NCBI GenBank assembly: GCA_025462725.1
Contig: JAOAPE010000011.1
Coordinates: forward strand, 372,001-436,000
Length of the DNA: 64,000 nucleotides
DNA from: Terriglobales bacterium
GTDB lineage: Bacteria; Acidobacteriota; Terriglobia; Terriglobales; Acidobacteriaceae
Direction of reading: 5' to 3'
The translations under genes and the position numbers were made by a program. The notes below the pieces were generated by a model. It made no database searches and was not told where the DNA came from. It was given only the letters and a program-made list of their open reading frames with translations. Below are positions 47,676 through 57,276 of the stretch, piece by piece (position 1 is the stretch's first letter; every line of letters starts with the position of its first letter).

Positions 47676-49172
47676 ATGAGTCTCAATCGGATGTGGTTCG
47701 GGATCATTGCCTCTGCTTTTCTCTTCTCCACTTTTTGCGCGGCCCAGAATAACAACCCGCGCAATCCTACCTGGTGGGACAAATACGACTACCTCTTTCG
47801 GAATGGGCCAGATGCATCGGTCGGCAGTACGTCTTCCGTCAGTTCAGGCAAGAGCAACGTTGACATCTCCAACGAGTGCGGTCCACAGAGCGAGACAAAC
47901 ATCGCTTTGAGTTCGGTGAATCCCAAAAACTTGGCCGCCGGTTCAAACGAGATATTTCGCTTGCCCATGCGCGGATACTCTTCAAGCAACGGCGGATCCA
48001 ATTGGTCAGGAGTTGATCTTCCGCTTCCTCCTGCCATTGGCACCAACGGCATTGATTTCGGATCAGACCCGACTCTCGCCTTTGACACACTGGGCAATAC
48101 TTTCTACGGATATATCGTCGTTTTCTTCAGCAACGGCAACGGCATCAATGGAACGCAGATGGCAGTTGCCCGATCTACGGATGGCGGGAAAACATATCCC
48201 TCTGCTACCTTCTTTTCTTTCTCGAGCGGCTCTGATCACTTCAATGACAAGCCGATGATGACGGTGGACACGAACCCGAACAGCCCGTACAAAGACAACA
48301 TCTACATCGCCTGGGACGCCGCCAGCGGTGGCTCCACAGGCGGAGGAATCAGGATCGCAACCTCAACAGACCACGGAGCGACTTTCAACGTCGTCCGCGC
48401 TGATGATCCGAAAGGCCCGGGCCGCTCCATCGGCACCACTCCCTTTGTTGGACCGAACGGGGAGGTTTATGTGGCATGGAATGACTATGCTGCTAATACG
48501 ATTGCGTTCACAAGATCATTGGACGGCGGCAGAACGTGGGCACCCCAAACTGTTGTTACAAGTAAGCAGCTTGCTTTCGATGTTGCTGTACCGGCAGAAT
48601 CGTTTCGCGCGGCTCTCGTTTACCCGGTCTGCGATACTGACCGCTCAAGCGGCGCGCATCGTGGACGTCTCTACTGCTCATGGATGGACGCAACTGCGGC
48701 AGGCACCACGGACATTTACTTGTCCTACTCCGATGATCGCGGCACGACCTGGTCATCCAAACAGACTGTTGCCGATCAGTTCTCAACGAAAGTCGATCGG
48801 TTCAATCACTGGATGTCCGCGGACCCAGTCACGGGTGATCTGAATTTCTCGTTCTACGACACTCGGAACGACACTACGGGACAGCGTTATATGACGGACA
48901 TCTATTTCACCCAGTCGCAGGACGGCGGCGGCACGTTCCGCAGTCCTAACACTCGGGTGAGCACAGTGAGTTCCAATGAACACGATTGCAATGGCGTTTT
49001 TCCATGTTCCGGGATCAACTATGGCAATCAACAGGGAGACTATGAAGGCTTAGTCTCTTTTGGAGGCATTTCACATCCTGTATGGACAGACAGTCGTCGT
49101 CAGCAAGATCGCATTAGCGGATGCTCCCGCAATCTCGGGATGGAAGAAGTCTTCACCGCAACTGTGAAATAG
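47676..49172 (+). CDS. Secreted sialidase-superfamily beta-propeller protein
   Basis: This 498-residue precursor has a signal peptide (about 5-23, FGIIASAFLFSTFCAAQ). At least five Asp-box/BNR motifs (STDGGKTY, STDHGATF, SLDGGRTW, SDDRGTTW, SQDGGGTF) mark a six-bladed sialidase-like propeller. The catalytic Arg triad and Tyr/Glu of true sialidases cannot be confirmed, so a glycan-binding or hydrolase function is open. It follows the permease pair, and a terminator lies just after it. Confidence 0.82.
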   Translation: MSLNRMWFGIIASAFLFSTFCAAQNNNPRNPTWWDKYDYLFRNGPDASVGSTSSVSSGKSNVDISNECGPQSETNIALSSVNPKNLAAGSNEIFRLPMRGYSSSNGGSNWSGVDLPLPPAIGTNGIDFGSDPTLAFDTLGNTFYGYIVVFFSNGNGINGTQMAVARSTDGGKTYPSATFFSFSSGSDHFNDKPMMTVDTNPNSPYKDNIYIAWDAASGGSTGGGIRIATSTDHGATFNVVRADDPKGPGRSIGTTPFVGPNGEVYVAWNDYAANTIAFTRSLDGGRTWAPQTVVTSKQLAFDVAVPAESFRAALVYPVCDTDRSSGAHRGRLYCSWMDATAAGTTDIYLSYSDDRGTTWSSKQTVADQFSTKVDRFNHWMSADPVTGDLNFSFYDTRNDTTGQRYMTDIYFTQSQDGGGTFRSPNTRVSTVSSNEHDCNGVFPCSGINYGNQQGDYEGLVSFGGISHPVWTDSRRQQDRISGCSRNLGMEEVFTATVK

Positions 49173-49189
49173 CTGTTTTGCCAGAACAG

Positions 49190-49216
49190 AGGGGCACCGA
49201 TGGTGCCCCTTTTGTC
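49190..49216 (+). terminator. Intrinsic terminator
   Basis: A 9-bp stem AGGGGCACC / GGTGCCCCT with a 3-base loop is followed by TTTGTCTTT. It ends the transcript of the propeller gene. Confidence 0.85.
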
Positions 49217-49389
49217 TTTCAGTACATGTCCTCGCGGTCGTATTCCCCATCCGTTTCCTCAATCCCGTGCATCCATGCACTCGTAGGAGGGTTCTAATCC
49301 ACACAGGCAGCATGTCTGGGGAACCATTCGGATACAGCGAATGCAGACATATCGTGCAAGCCGCGGTTTGGGAAACTCAAGTGAAAGCA

Positions 49390-49641
49390 ATGGATTGGAA
49401 TCGGAACAAGAGCAAGTGCTCAGTCTGCCGCACTCCTGTGCGCGACGGCATGCCTGTAAGCTCCGTGGATGCCGATGGCGTTAAGCACGATTTCAATCGC
49501 CTCTGCCGGCGCTGCCTGGAAGCAGAAAAAGTTTTTGCTCGTAAAGTTTTTTTCTACGTGGATGCGAAGAAAGAAGAGTTCATCAATGATGGGGAAATGG
49601 TTCCACGCCCCGCGCCCGTGAAACTGCCCCGGGCAGCCTAG
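49390..49641 (+). CDS. Small zinc-ribbon-like protein (83 aa)
   Basis: Two Cys pairs, CSVC and CRRC, separated by about 30 residues suggest a structural zinc site. A basic helix (EKVFARKVFFYV) and a Pro-rich end follow. The start could be this ATG or a GTG nine bases upstream; no ribosome site decides it. The end overlaps the next gene's stop region (convergent, 4 bases). The function is unknown. Confidence 0.6.
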   Translation: MDWNRNKSKCSVCRTPVRDGMPVSSVDADGVKHDFNRLCRRCLEAEKVFARKVFFYVDAKKEEFINDGEMVPRPAPVKLPRAA

Positions 49642-52256
49642 GCGACTGCCGCAGTCTGGAACTGTGGTGCAAGTGATTTCGCTGAATCCGGACCTTCAGC
49701 CTGCGCCGCCTGCAACGCTCCCTCTACCCGGTTAATCACTTCAGTGACGATATCTATGGGTTCGTACTGCTGTTGAAGAACAGCTTCGGCAATTCCCACG
49801 GCTATGGTCGGCGTCCTGTCTGTGCCCGGAATCTTTATTGAGTGCAGTGCTTTCCGCATCTTGTCCACAACGAAGAAAGCATTTTTGTCCGTGGTGTCAG
49901 GCAGGATGAGCGCGATGGTGGTCAGTTCATATCGCACGGCAACGTCATTCTGACGAACTTGCGAACATATCGATTGCCCCAGTTGCTGCATCATGTTGTC
50001 TACTGCGGGCTCGCCGATCTCTTTCACCAGCGCTGAAGCTTTTCCGAAATGCAGCAATAACACTGATGCGGTCGTGTTCTGCGCCAGCGCCCGCTTGGCT
50101 TCAGAAAGCAGAACGTCCAGATAAGAAGAACGCTTCAGCAGTCCGGATTTTTCATCCGTCACTGCGAGGTTCTTCATCAAGCTGCGCAGCTTCGCATTAT
50201 TGACTGCCAGCACCATCTGGTCGGCGATAGTCTTCAGCACGACTGCATCGGTCTGCCGCCATGCGCGTTGCTGATCACACTGCTCCAGCATCAGGATGCC
50301 CGTATGTTCATCCGTGGCGGTGTCGAGCAGCGGCACCGCCAGAACTGATTTGATCCCCAATGCTTGAATCGAGGCCTGCACCGATGCCAACTCCGGGACT
50401 CCTGCGGCGTTATCAATTGATACCATTCCACTCTGCATGGCCAATGCTTGAACCGCCGCCAGCAATTTCACAATATGCTGAACGTCCGATTGCTTGATTC
50501 CCGGTGAGCAATATTCCAGCGCCGCGGAAGGCTGCTTGCCCGGCTGGCAAAGTCCAGCGATGCACCGGCTCGCGTTGAAGTGTCTGCCGACGTCGTTCAC
50601 TGCGGTGAAAAGAACACCCTTTACCGTGGATTGCCGATAGATGTTCCGCGTAATTTCCGTGACCCGGCTGAAGTTGTCCACGGCGTTTTCGTCGTGCGAC
50701 ATCGACGGCATCTGCTGCACGTATCCCGGCGCAGCCTTCTGTTGTCCACCACCGCCGTAACTGGGTGCCTGCCCAAAAGGAGAAAGCGGGATTGCTCCCG
50801 GTTGGGTCGGCGCTGCTTGTGGCCCCCCTGCCGCTGCTGGTGCAGGAGTGTCATACTTCGGAACGTATCCTGCATTCATGTACAGCGTGCGTAGTTTTTC
50901 GTTCTTGTCTTCTTCGCGCGGAAACAACTTGTTGATGCGCTCCAGCCGCTCTACGGCCTTCGAGCGCATTGAATACTGGATGAAGATTTCCGCCTGCAGC
51001 ATGAAGTCCTCGAGCACCGTCGGTTCTTTCTCGAATTCCTCCGGCTTTCCGCCTTCAGTCTCTTCCGTGCCGCCAACGATCTGAAAGCGGTTCGAAATGT
51101 TCGTGAAGCGCGTCTGGTCGATCTTCCCGCGCAACATCTCCAGGCGTTTCTGGTTACCAGCTTGGTAAGGATCAACTTCCACGGCGCTATCGAGCGAGTC
51201 AGCGGCCTTCAAGAAATTTCCCGCAGCGAAATACAACGAGAACAATGCGATCAGTGTTTCGCAGTAGTCCTGCTCGCGGTTCGCGGAGTTGTAGACTCCG
51301 ACCAAGTACTCCATGAACTCGATGCCGGGAGGATGTTTGCTGGTGATCTCCTTCAACAGACTGACGAACTCGCGTGTCTTGCTTTGCTTGCCCATCGCCT
51401 GTTCCAGTTTCTGTGCGACAGCCAGCGCCCGTGCATGGTTCTCCGCGGTGATCAATGAGGTGATCAGTAGCGCAATCTCGTCAATTTGCTTGGGATCTTT
51501 TTCAAACAACTCCCAAATCAGCGGCTCAGCTTCTTCCGCCCGGTTCGCGCCCAGCAGCGCGCGCGCATAAGTCTCTCGGAAATCTGGCCCGTTCCCGGAG
51601 AATGGGGCCAACACTTCGATGGCGCGGGTTACCTCTGCCTTCTGCACCAGCGCGCGACCGTAGGCCAGCGCCAGGAATGCATTCGAGGCATCGAGCGCAT
51701 GTCCTTTTTCGAGCCATGTGACCGAATCGGAAGGCTCCATCTCCGCCAATTGCAGGCATGAGATTGCTGCGGCTTTACTGTCGCCGAGCGCAGTTCCCAA
51801 CTCTGCCATGCGCTTGTGATTAGCCAGCGAAGGATCCAGAGCCACGATTCTCTTCAGCGCAGTCAACGCATCGGCATGGCGATCGGCTGCTTGGAAAGAA
51901 TTCAGCGCGAACTCGAATCCCTCGAGCGATTGCTTCTTATCTGACTTTTCAATGAATTGTGAAAACCGGAAAGTCTGGTCAACAGTCGGAGTCCCCAACT
52001 TCGCGAGTTTCTTGTAATTGACGACGGCTTTCGGTTGGTCGTTGATCTCCGCCTGATGATCGAACAGCGCACTCAGCAGAGTGCAGGCTTCGCTGTTGCG
52101 TCCCAGGGCGACGGAAATATCCGCGGCAGATTGTCGTACTTTGTCGTTGGCAGGGTCCTCCTCCAGGATTTCCAGATACTCTTCCAGAGCGTCTTCCTGC
52201 TTGCCCTTTTGAAGGTATTTTTCCGCTTTTTCCAGACGCTTCTGAATGTCAGCCAT
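49638..52256 (-). CDS. TPR-GAF protein with degenerate GGDEF domain
   Basis: This large cytoplasmic protein (872 residues) begins with TPR repeats (about 1-440). A Pro/Gly/Gln-rich linker (about 465-530), a GAF domain (about 545-690) and a C-terminal GGDEF-fold domain (about 695-850) follow. In the last, the AVTDEKSGLLKRSSYLD start is recognisable, but the GGDEF site reads RYELTT, so it probably cannot make c-di-GMP. It may work as a scaffold or effector that has lost catalysis. The TPR part points to protein-protein contact. Confidence 0.85.
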   Translation of the reverse strand: MADIQKRLEKAEKYLQKGKQEDALEEYLEILEEDPANDKVRQSAADISVALGRNSEACTLLSALFDHQAEINDQPKAVVNYKKLAKLGTPTVDQTFRFSQFIEKSDKKQSLEGFEFALNSFQAADRHADALTALKRIVALDPSLANHKRMAELGTALGDSKAAAISCLQLAEMEPSDSVTWLEKGHALDASNAFLALAYGRALVQKAEVTRAIEVLAPFSGNGPDFRETYARALLGANRAEEAEPLIWELFEKDPKQIDEIALLITSLITAENHARALAVAQKLEQAMGKQSKTREFVSLLKEITSKHPPGIEFMEYLVGVYNSANREQDYCETLIALFSLYFAAGNFLKAADSLDSAVEVDPYQAGNQKRLEMLRGKIDQTRFTNISNRFQIVGGTEETEGGKPEEFEKEPTVLEDFMLQAEIFIQYSMRSKAVERLERINKLFPREEDKNEKLRTLYMNAGYVPKYDTPAPAAAGGPQAAPTQPGAIPLSPFGQAPSYGGGGQQKAAPGYVQQMPSMSHDENAVDNFSRVTEITRNIYRQSTVKGVLFTAVNDVGRHFNASRCIAGLCQPGKQPSAALEYCSPGIKQSDVQHIVKLLAAVQALAMQSGMVSIDNAAGVPELASVQASIQALGIKSVLAVPLLDTATDEHTGILMLEQCDQQRAWRQTDAVVLKTIADQMVLAVNNAKLRSLMKNLAVTDEKSGLLKRSSYLDVLLSEAKRALAQNTTASVLLLHFGKASALVKEIGEPAVDNMMQQLGQSICSQVRQNDVAVRYELTTIALILPDTTDKNAFFVVDKMRKALHSIKIPGTDRTPTIAVGIAEAVLQQQYEPIDIVTEVINRVEGALQAAQAEGPDSAKSLAPQFQTAAVA

Positions 52257-52392
52257 GGGGGTCCCGTGGAGGAGTTTTAGGTGAGTGCGTATTGTATGCG
52301 GAACCTGCCGCGTACAGCAATTAGGGAATCGCCTTGGTTTGCAGGCCCGCGTCTCTGTGGTGAAAACCGCCTGAAACTCTTACAATCTCCCC

Positions 52393-53574
52393 ATGAGTAC
52401 CGCCGACACCCTCGTCAGCGCCGAAGCCGAACTGCTCGCCTTCCGCAAAGAGTTTCCTATCCTCGACCACACCACTTATCTCATCAGCAACTCGCTGGGA
52501 GCCATGCCCCGCGGTGTCTATGACGCAACGCAGGATTACTGCGACATCTGGGCCTCGCGCGGTGTTCGCGCTTGGGAAGAGAAGTGGTGGATGCTCGCGC
52601 GCGAAGTGGGCGACGAGATCGGCATTTTGATGAACGCCGCTCCGGGCACGGTCTCTTGCCATCAGAACGTTACCCAATGTCAGGCGATCGTTGCCTCGTG
52701 TCTTGATTTTTCCGGCAAGCGCAACAAAGTCGTTTATAGCGACATGAATTTCCCTTCCGTCATGTATTTCTGGGAATCGCAGCGTGCCTATGGCGCTCGC
52801 GTGCACATGGTAAAAACCGACGACGGCATCACTGTCCCGCTCCAGCGCATGCTTGACGCTATTGATGAAGAGACGCTGATCGTCCCCATGTCGCACGTCG
52901 TCTTTCGTAGCTCATACATTCAGGATGCGAAAGCCATCATCGACAAAGCGCACAGGGTCGGTGCCATGGTCCTGCTCGACACCTTCCAATCCCTCGGGAC
53001 CATGACGATCGACGCGCAAGCTCTGAATGTGGACTTTGTCACCGGCGGAGTCCTGAAGTGGCTCTGCGGCGGGCCGGGCACGGCATATCTTTATGTGCGT
53101 CCTGACCTCGGCACCAAATTGCAGCCTAAGTTCACCGGATGGAGCGCGCACGAAAATCCGTTCGCCTTCCAGATCGGTCCCATCACCTTCACTGACGCCC
53201 CTTACCGCTTCATGAACGGGACGCCCAACGTTCCCGCACTTTACATCGCCCGTCCTGGGCTGAAGATCATCCGCGAAGCCGGTGCAGAGCGCATTCGCGC
53301 AAAGTCCATGCGGCAGACCGCCGAACTCATCCGCCTCGCCGACGAAAAAGGTTGGAAGGTGAACACCCCGCGCGATCCCGCGGTCCGTGGCGGCACTGTC
53401 TCCATCGACATGCCCCACGCAAAGGAAGTCTGCGCCGAACTCCTCAAACGCGACGTCGTCGTGGACTACCGCCCCAAAGCCGGGGTTCGCATGTCGCCAC
53501 ATTTTTACACGCGTGATGAAGAACTGAAGACGGCGATTGAAACCGTGCAAGACATCCTGGAAGGCATGAAGTAG
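52393..53574 (+). CDS. Kynureninase-like PLP enzyme (class V aminotransferase fold)
   Basis: The 393-residue protein contains the PLP lysine Lys222 in TGGVLKWLCGGPG, close to the kynureninase motif (YKYLNGGPG). Also present are LLDTFQSLG (the Asp that binds the pyridine ring) and an ISNSLGAMP N-terminal part similar to kynureninase. Tryptophan-catabolic kynureninase activity is possible, but no neighbour of that pathway is seen, and class V members also make other C-C or C-S cleavages. The exact substrate is unproven. Confidence 0.78.
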   Translation: MSTADTLVSAEAELLAFRKEFPILDHTTYLISNSLGAMPRGVYDATQDYCDIWASRGVRAWEEKWWMLAREVGDEIGILMNAAPGTVSCHQNVTQCQAIVASCLDFSGKRNKVVYSDMNFPSVMYFWESQRAYGARVHMVKTDDGITVPLQRMLDAIDEETLIVPMSHVVFRSSYIQDAKAIIDKAHRVGAMVLLDTFQSLGTMTIDAQALNVDFVTGGVLKWLCGGPGTAYLYVRPDLGTKLQPKFTGWSAHENPFAFQIGPITFTDAPYRFMNGTPNVPALYIARPGLKIIREAGAERIRAKSMRQTAELIRLADEKGWKVNTPRDPAVRGGTVSIDMPHAKEVCAELLKRDVVVDYRPKAGVRMSPHFYTRDEELKTAIETVQDILEGMK

Positions 53575-53683
53575 AGCAACAAGGCAATTGTCATTCAGCG
53601 CGGCTTAATTTTCAGATTGCAAATCACCAGTGAAAAAGGGCTTCAGCCCTTTGGCCAAAGCCCCAGCATAGGAAACTCCAAAC

Positions 53684-54187
53684 CTACTTCATCTTCGTCG
53701 CCGTTACTTCCAACTGCACTGTTCGCGGACTTCCAACATCATCAATGCTCGCCACCACCAATGGCTTTCCCGGAATCAGAAGTGCATACGCATCCTGTCT
53801 GAAGGTGCGTACAACAGGCGTACTGAGATGCGTGTCCGGCCCGGCGTCCGGCGCCACCAGACTGCTCATTTCAAAGAGTACGCTGAGTAAGGCGGTTCCG
53901 TTTCGTTCTGTGAACTTGGAAGTAATAAACAAGCCAACATCCATATATTGGAATCCTTCTTTGGCCTGCACCGGAATTCTATTGCCCGTGCGAACCTCTC
54001 CGCGAGTGTCTTCCTTGAGCATCATCGAGTAATTCCTCACGTTGGTTCGTTTCGCATTCTGGAGTTCATAGGCTGTGAACTCAAACTTGTATACAGCCGG
54101 CTCCTGCGGCTTCGTCGCGTTATTCTCTTGCGCAAAACACGCGGCAGCCCAACTCATCATCAATAAAACTACCAATAACCGTTTCAT
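53684..54187 (-). CDS. Secreted hypothetical protein downstream of the sigma/anti-sigma genes
   Basis: This 167-residue protein has a clear signal peptide (about 4-19, LLVVLLMMSWAAACFA) and a beta-rich mature part (YKFEFTAYELQN, VASIDDVGSPRTVQLEVTATKM). No catalytic motif is seen. It follows the anti-sigma gene with a 19-base gap and is probably in the sigma factor regulon, a common layout for envelope-stress ECF sets. Confidence 0.6.
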   Translation of the reverse strand: MKRLLVVLLMMSWAAACFAQENNATKPQEPAVYKFEFTAYELQNAKRTNVRNYSMMLKEDTRGEVRTGNRIPVQAKEGFQYMDVGLFITSKFTERNGTALLSVLFEMSSLVAPDAGPDTHLSTPVVRTFRQDAYALLIPGKPLVVASIDDVGSPRTVQLEVTATKMK

Positions 54188-54206
54188 GATTTCCTTTCAT
54201 TCCTCT

Positions 54207-54797
54207 TCACCGCAGATTTGTATTTCGATCCGTGTCCCGCACCGCTCCTGGCACTGCTTGGTTCATTTCCAATTCAACTTTCGGCTCATCCGGCTTACTG
54301 TTCTTCACAATCTCCTCACGAGGAGTCCTTCGCAGATATGCGAACAGCAATCGTTCCTGCTCTGACAACGGCGCTGCTGCCGGAAACGTCTGCTGCTTCG
54401 CAACTGTGCTTCGTTTTTGGCTTTCGTGTGGTGGAGTCGCCTTCGGCTTTGTGCGCTGGGCTTGCTCCAGCGATCTGTCATGCGCTAGTGCAATTGGATT
54501 TTTTGCAATCGTGATTCCAGGAAGTGAGTCCTTCTTCACCTCCGGTGTCTTCGTCACGATCATCTGTGGAGCCGTCATCTCCCTCGCCACAAACATCGCC
54601 ACAATCAGCACACACGCCGCTGCAAATGCGGCAGTCCATTTCCAACCCCGCCATTTCCCTTGCTCGCGCCCGGCCAGCCCCGCAACAATCCTGTGCTCCA
54701 ACCCCGCCCGAGGCTCAACATTTGAGTACTCGGCCAATGCGCCATCGAGAAGGTCGTCCAGCATTTTTTGTTTTCTGTCGTTATTCATGTCTTGCAT
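54207..54797 (-). CDS. Membrane anti-sigma factor
   Basis: In this 196-residue protein a cytoplasmic helical N-terminus (MLDDLLDGALAEYSN, about 10-50) is followed by one membrane segment (about 55-72, AAFAAACVLIVAMFVA) and a periplasmic Lys/Pro/Gln-rich tail. This is the usual form of anti-sigma factors of the anti-sigma/zas type, though it has no HxxxCxxC zinc motif. GGAGGG lies five bases before the ATG. It overlaps the ECF sigma gene by 17 bases, consistent with coupled expression. Confidence 0.75.
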   Translation of the reverse strand: MQDMNNDRKQKMLDDLLDGALAEYSNVEPRAGLEHRIVAGLAGREQGKWRGWKWTAAFAAACVLIVAMFVAREMTAPQMIVTKTPEVKKDSLPGITIAKNPIALAHDRSLEQAQRTKPKATPPHESQKRSTVAKQQTFPAAAPLSEQERLLFAYLRRTPREEIVKNSKPDEPKVELEMNQAVPGAVRDTDRNTNLR

Positions 54798-55367
54798 GCT
54801 GTCCCTCCACCGCCGCCGACAGCTTCTGTTTCAGCAGATTCCGTGCGCGCATCAACCGCGTTCGGACTGAACCTTCAGGGATTCCCAGCACATCTGCGAT
54901 TTCCGCTGAGTTCAATTCCTGTACCGTCGAAAGCACTACCGTTTCGCGCAAGTCCGAAGGCAGCGTTGCGATCATCTTCTCCAGCAGCGTCTTCATCTGC
55001 TCGCTCGCAGCAACCTGCTCCGCACCCGGCCCAGTCGAAGCCAACTCTTCAAGCACCGCCGGATCAAGCTCGCTCGCCACCGGCCTCCGCGCCGACACCT
55101 TATCCAAACTTACGCGCCAGGTGATCTTCGCCAGCCAGACTTGTCCACAACTCCCGCAAGCTTGCCTTTGTACTTCAGCACGCGGACAAAAACTTCCTGC
55201 GCCGCATCTTCCGCATCCGAGTGGTTCCGCAGCATCGAGTAGGCGATGCGGAAGACGAAGCGCGAATACTCACGCACCATCTCTTCCACTGCGACATCAA
55301 TCTCAATGAGTTTGTCGTCGCCTCTGGCCATGATCACTGCATCATCCAAGATCGCCTGCCCCAGCAT
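54781..55367 (-). pseudogene. ECF sigma factor, split by a single-base frameshift
   Basis: Region 2 (FVFRIAYSMLRNHSDAEDAAQEVFVRVLKYK) is encoded in one frame from 55367. It breaks at about 55138-55144, where one base appears lost. Reading then continues in the other frame as LAKITWRVSLDKVSARRP, with region 4 (LPSDLRETVVLSTVQELNSAEIADV) to 54781. With the missing base restored the protein would be about 194 residues, normal for an ECF sigma factor. It overlaps the anti-sigma gene, so the pair was functional until recently. It may be a consensus error rather than a true mutation. Confidence 0.85.
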
Positions 55368-55450
55368 TGCTCACACTCAACATGTAAGACCGGGAGCGCG
55401 CAAGAAGTGTTCTGTTTTTTTTGGAGAAGAATTCAAGGAAGGAAATATAT

Positions 55451-55482
55451 ACTCCGTCATCCTGAGCGAAGCGTAGCGGAGT
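55451..55482. repeat. Intergenic repeat with terminal inverted repeat
   Basis: A 32-base stretch has ends ACTCCG / CGGAGT and a core reading GTCATCCTGAGCGAAGC, a phrase seen repeatedly in intergenic regions of Acidobacteriota genomes. It is probably a REP-like or structured RNA element. Confidence 0.6.
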
Positions 55483-55545
55483 CAAAGGATCTATGTATTT
55501 GATTCTCTGGCTAAAAGCGATGAGGTAACTACTAACCGTTGCCTT

Positions 55546-55863
55546 TCACCGGCCAAACCTTTGAACGATCCACCCGATCACCGTTCCGCCAACGCTCCCG
55601 AAGATCATGATGGGGGCATAAGCTTTGGTGATGATTGCGTCTGGCAGACTCAGCAGAACGCCGATTACTAGTCCCATTAGCCATCCCGGCCAGGGCAGAT
55701 TCGACGCGCCGATCAAGAACCCGATTGCGAACCGGTTGATGAACGCTCCGGTCAACGCAGCCGGCTTGTCAGGGAAGGGCAATGGCAGCATGGCGCCGGC
55801 AGACAGCGTTCCGAAGATTAGTCCGGAGATAACGCCCAACATGATTCGTGACATGCGGCGCAT
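55546..55863 (-). CDS. Small membrane protein (105 aa)
   Basis: Three hydrophobic segments are visible (about 6-24, 45-68 and 80-100), with Gly-rich turns (GVISGLIFGTLSAGA, GWLMGLVIGVLLSLP). No family is recognised. The ATG may be at the first or fourth codon. It does not overlap its neighbours. Confidence 0.55.
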   Translation of the reverse strand: MRRMSRIMLGVISGLIFGTLSAGAMLPLPFPDKPAALTGAFINRFAIGFLIGASNLPWPGWLMGLVIGVLLSLPDAIITKAYAPIMIFGSVGGTVIGWIVQRFGR

Positions 55864-55895
55864 TATAAGCGCGGCGGATTCACGCGCAACACTTT

Positions 55896-56455
55896 TTACA
55901 AGTCCTTCGGACCGCTGCCCATGTCAGCGACTTTCTCCAAATCCTCTTTGTCATCGATTGCCAGCAACAAATTCCTCAGATCAAGGTGCCGCGTGAACAT
56001 CGCCAACTTTCCATCGGGTGTGCGCGGCCACTCTTCGCGCGGACGGTCCAATACAACTCCACCCCATTCTCATCCGGATCCCGCAGATACAGTGCCTCGC
56101 TAACTCCGTGGTCGGCCGCTCCGTCCAACTGAATGCCCGCTTCGAGCACGCGACGCAACGCATCGGCCAGTTCCTTCCGCGTCGGATAGACGACCGCGAG
56201 GTGATACAAGCCCGTTGACCCTCGCGATGGCGGACTTCCGCCCATACTCTCCCACGTATTCAGCGCGATGTGGTGGTGATATCCGCCTGCGGAGAGGAAC
56301 GCTGCCTCGTCGCCCAGCCGTTGCGTCACTTCGAATCGCAGCACATCCCGATAAAACCGCAGCGCCCTCTCAAGGTCTGCAACTTTCAAATGCACGTGTC
56401 CTATGCGCACCTGCGGATGAATCGGCTTCGCGGAAGTGGAACTTGTACCTATCAT
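55896..56455 (-). pseudogene. VOC/glyoxalase-superfamily protein, C-terminal frameshift
   Basis: The frame from 56455 encodes a VOC fold: IGHVHLKVADLERALRFYRDVL, HHHIALNTW and EALYLRDPDENGVELYW, like catechol-2,3-dioxygenase-type enzymes. In this frame the end after ELYW is non-family sequence, stopping at 55976. If one G is restored in the GG of TATTGGACC (around 56048), translation runs on as DRPREEWPRTPDGKLAMF to a stop at 55896. A length near 186 is then normal. This looks like a lost base in a G-run. Confidence 0.78.
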
Positions 56456-56522
56456 TCCGCTACAGATGCAGATGAAGGAACTTACGCTTCAGAGCGCCAG
56501 AACCCTCTCCGAAACTTAGCTG

Positions 56523-56551
56523 TTGACATTCGCCTTTTCTTCGCTCAGAAT
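56523..56551 (+). promoter_or_regulatory. Probable lexA promoter
   Basis: TTGACA (56523-56528) is followed by 17 bases and CAGAAT (56546-56551), a usable sigma-70-type promoter. The lexA ATG is about 50 bases downstream. No obvious LexA box is visible in this short region. Confidence 0.5.
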
Positions 56552-56601
56552 GATTTCGCTCTGTAACAGCGATTTTCCGCGACACCTTTTGATAGGCACT
56601 T

Positions 56602-57222
56602 ATGGCACTTACAAAACGGCAGCGCGAAATCTACGACTTCATCTCGCACTTTGTCACCAAGAATGGCTACTCGCCCTCTTTTGAAGAGATTGGCGATGGC
56701 ATGGGACTCAGCTCTCTTGCCACCGTGCACAAGCACCTCACCAATCTCGAGCGCAAGGGCATGCTCAAGCGCGACTATAACCGCAGCCGCTCCATTGATG
56801 TGATCGCTCCGCGTGGCCGCATGAAACAGGAGATGGCGCTCAATACCGCCGGCGTTCTCCCGTTACTTGGACGCATCGCTGCCGGACGCCCCATCGAAGC
56901 TCTCGAAAATCCAGCGACCATTTCGCTGAATGACGTGACTCGCTCCAAAGAAGTGTTTGTGCTCCAAGTTACCGGAGACTCCATGCAGGACGAGCACATC
57001 GTCGACGGCGACTATGTGATGGTCGAACGCATGCGCACCGCCAACAACGGCGAAATCGTGGTCGCGCTTGTCGATGGGACAGATGCCACACTGAAACGCA
57101 TGTATCGCGAGGGCGATCGCATCCGCCTTCAGCCATCCAACGCCACCATGAAACCGATCATGGTTCCCGCTGCCGCCGTCCAGATCCAAGGCCGCGTCAT
57201 TGGCGTGCTGAGAAAGTACTGA
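56602..57222 (+). CDS. lexA: SOS repressor LexA
   Basis: This 206-residue protein has an N-terminal winged helix-turn-helix (about 1-70, KRQREIYDFISHFV, SLATVHKHLTNLERKG) and a C-terminal serine-protease-like domain. The self-cleavage site is Ala94-Gly95 (AAGRP), and the catalytic pair is Ser127 (GDSMQ) and Lys165 (ATLKRM). All are intact, so the protein should be autocleaved with RecA filament help. It represses DNA-damage genes. A terminator follows the stop codon. Confidence 0.96.
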   Translation: MALTKRQREIYDFISHFVTKNGYSPSFEEIGDGMGLSSLATVHKHLTNLERKGMLKRDYNRSRSIDVIAPRGRMKQEMALNTAGVLPLLGRIAAGRPIEALENPATISLNDVTRSKEVFVLQVTGDSMQDEHIVDGDYVMVERMRTANNGEIVVALVDGTDATLKRMYREGDRIRLQPSNATMKPIMVPAAAVQIQGRVIGVLRKY

Positions 57223-57230
57223 GCAACAAA

Positions 57231-57255
57231 AAACCCAGCCACTCGGCTGGGTTTT
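57231..57255. terminator. Bidirectional terminator between lexA and trxA
   Basis: A strong 9-bp stem AACCCAGCC / GGCTGGGTT has a 4-base loop, with T-rich flanks on both strands (TTTTC on plus; TTTTTTG on minus), between the convergent genes lexA and trxA. Confidence 0.85.
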
Positions 57256-57276
57256 CAATCTCAAATCTAGTACTAC

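Noticed and set aside
52393-53574. A cysteine desulfurase (IscS/SufS)
   Set aside because: The PLP-lysine context GGVLKWLCGGPG is kynureninase-like, and the mobile catalytic Cys loop of desulfurases is not seen.
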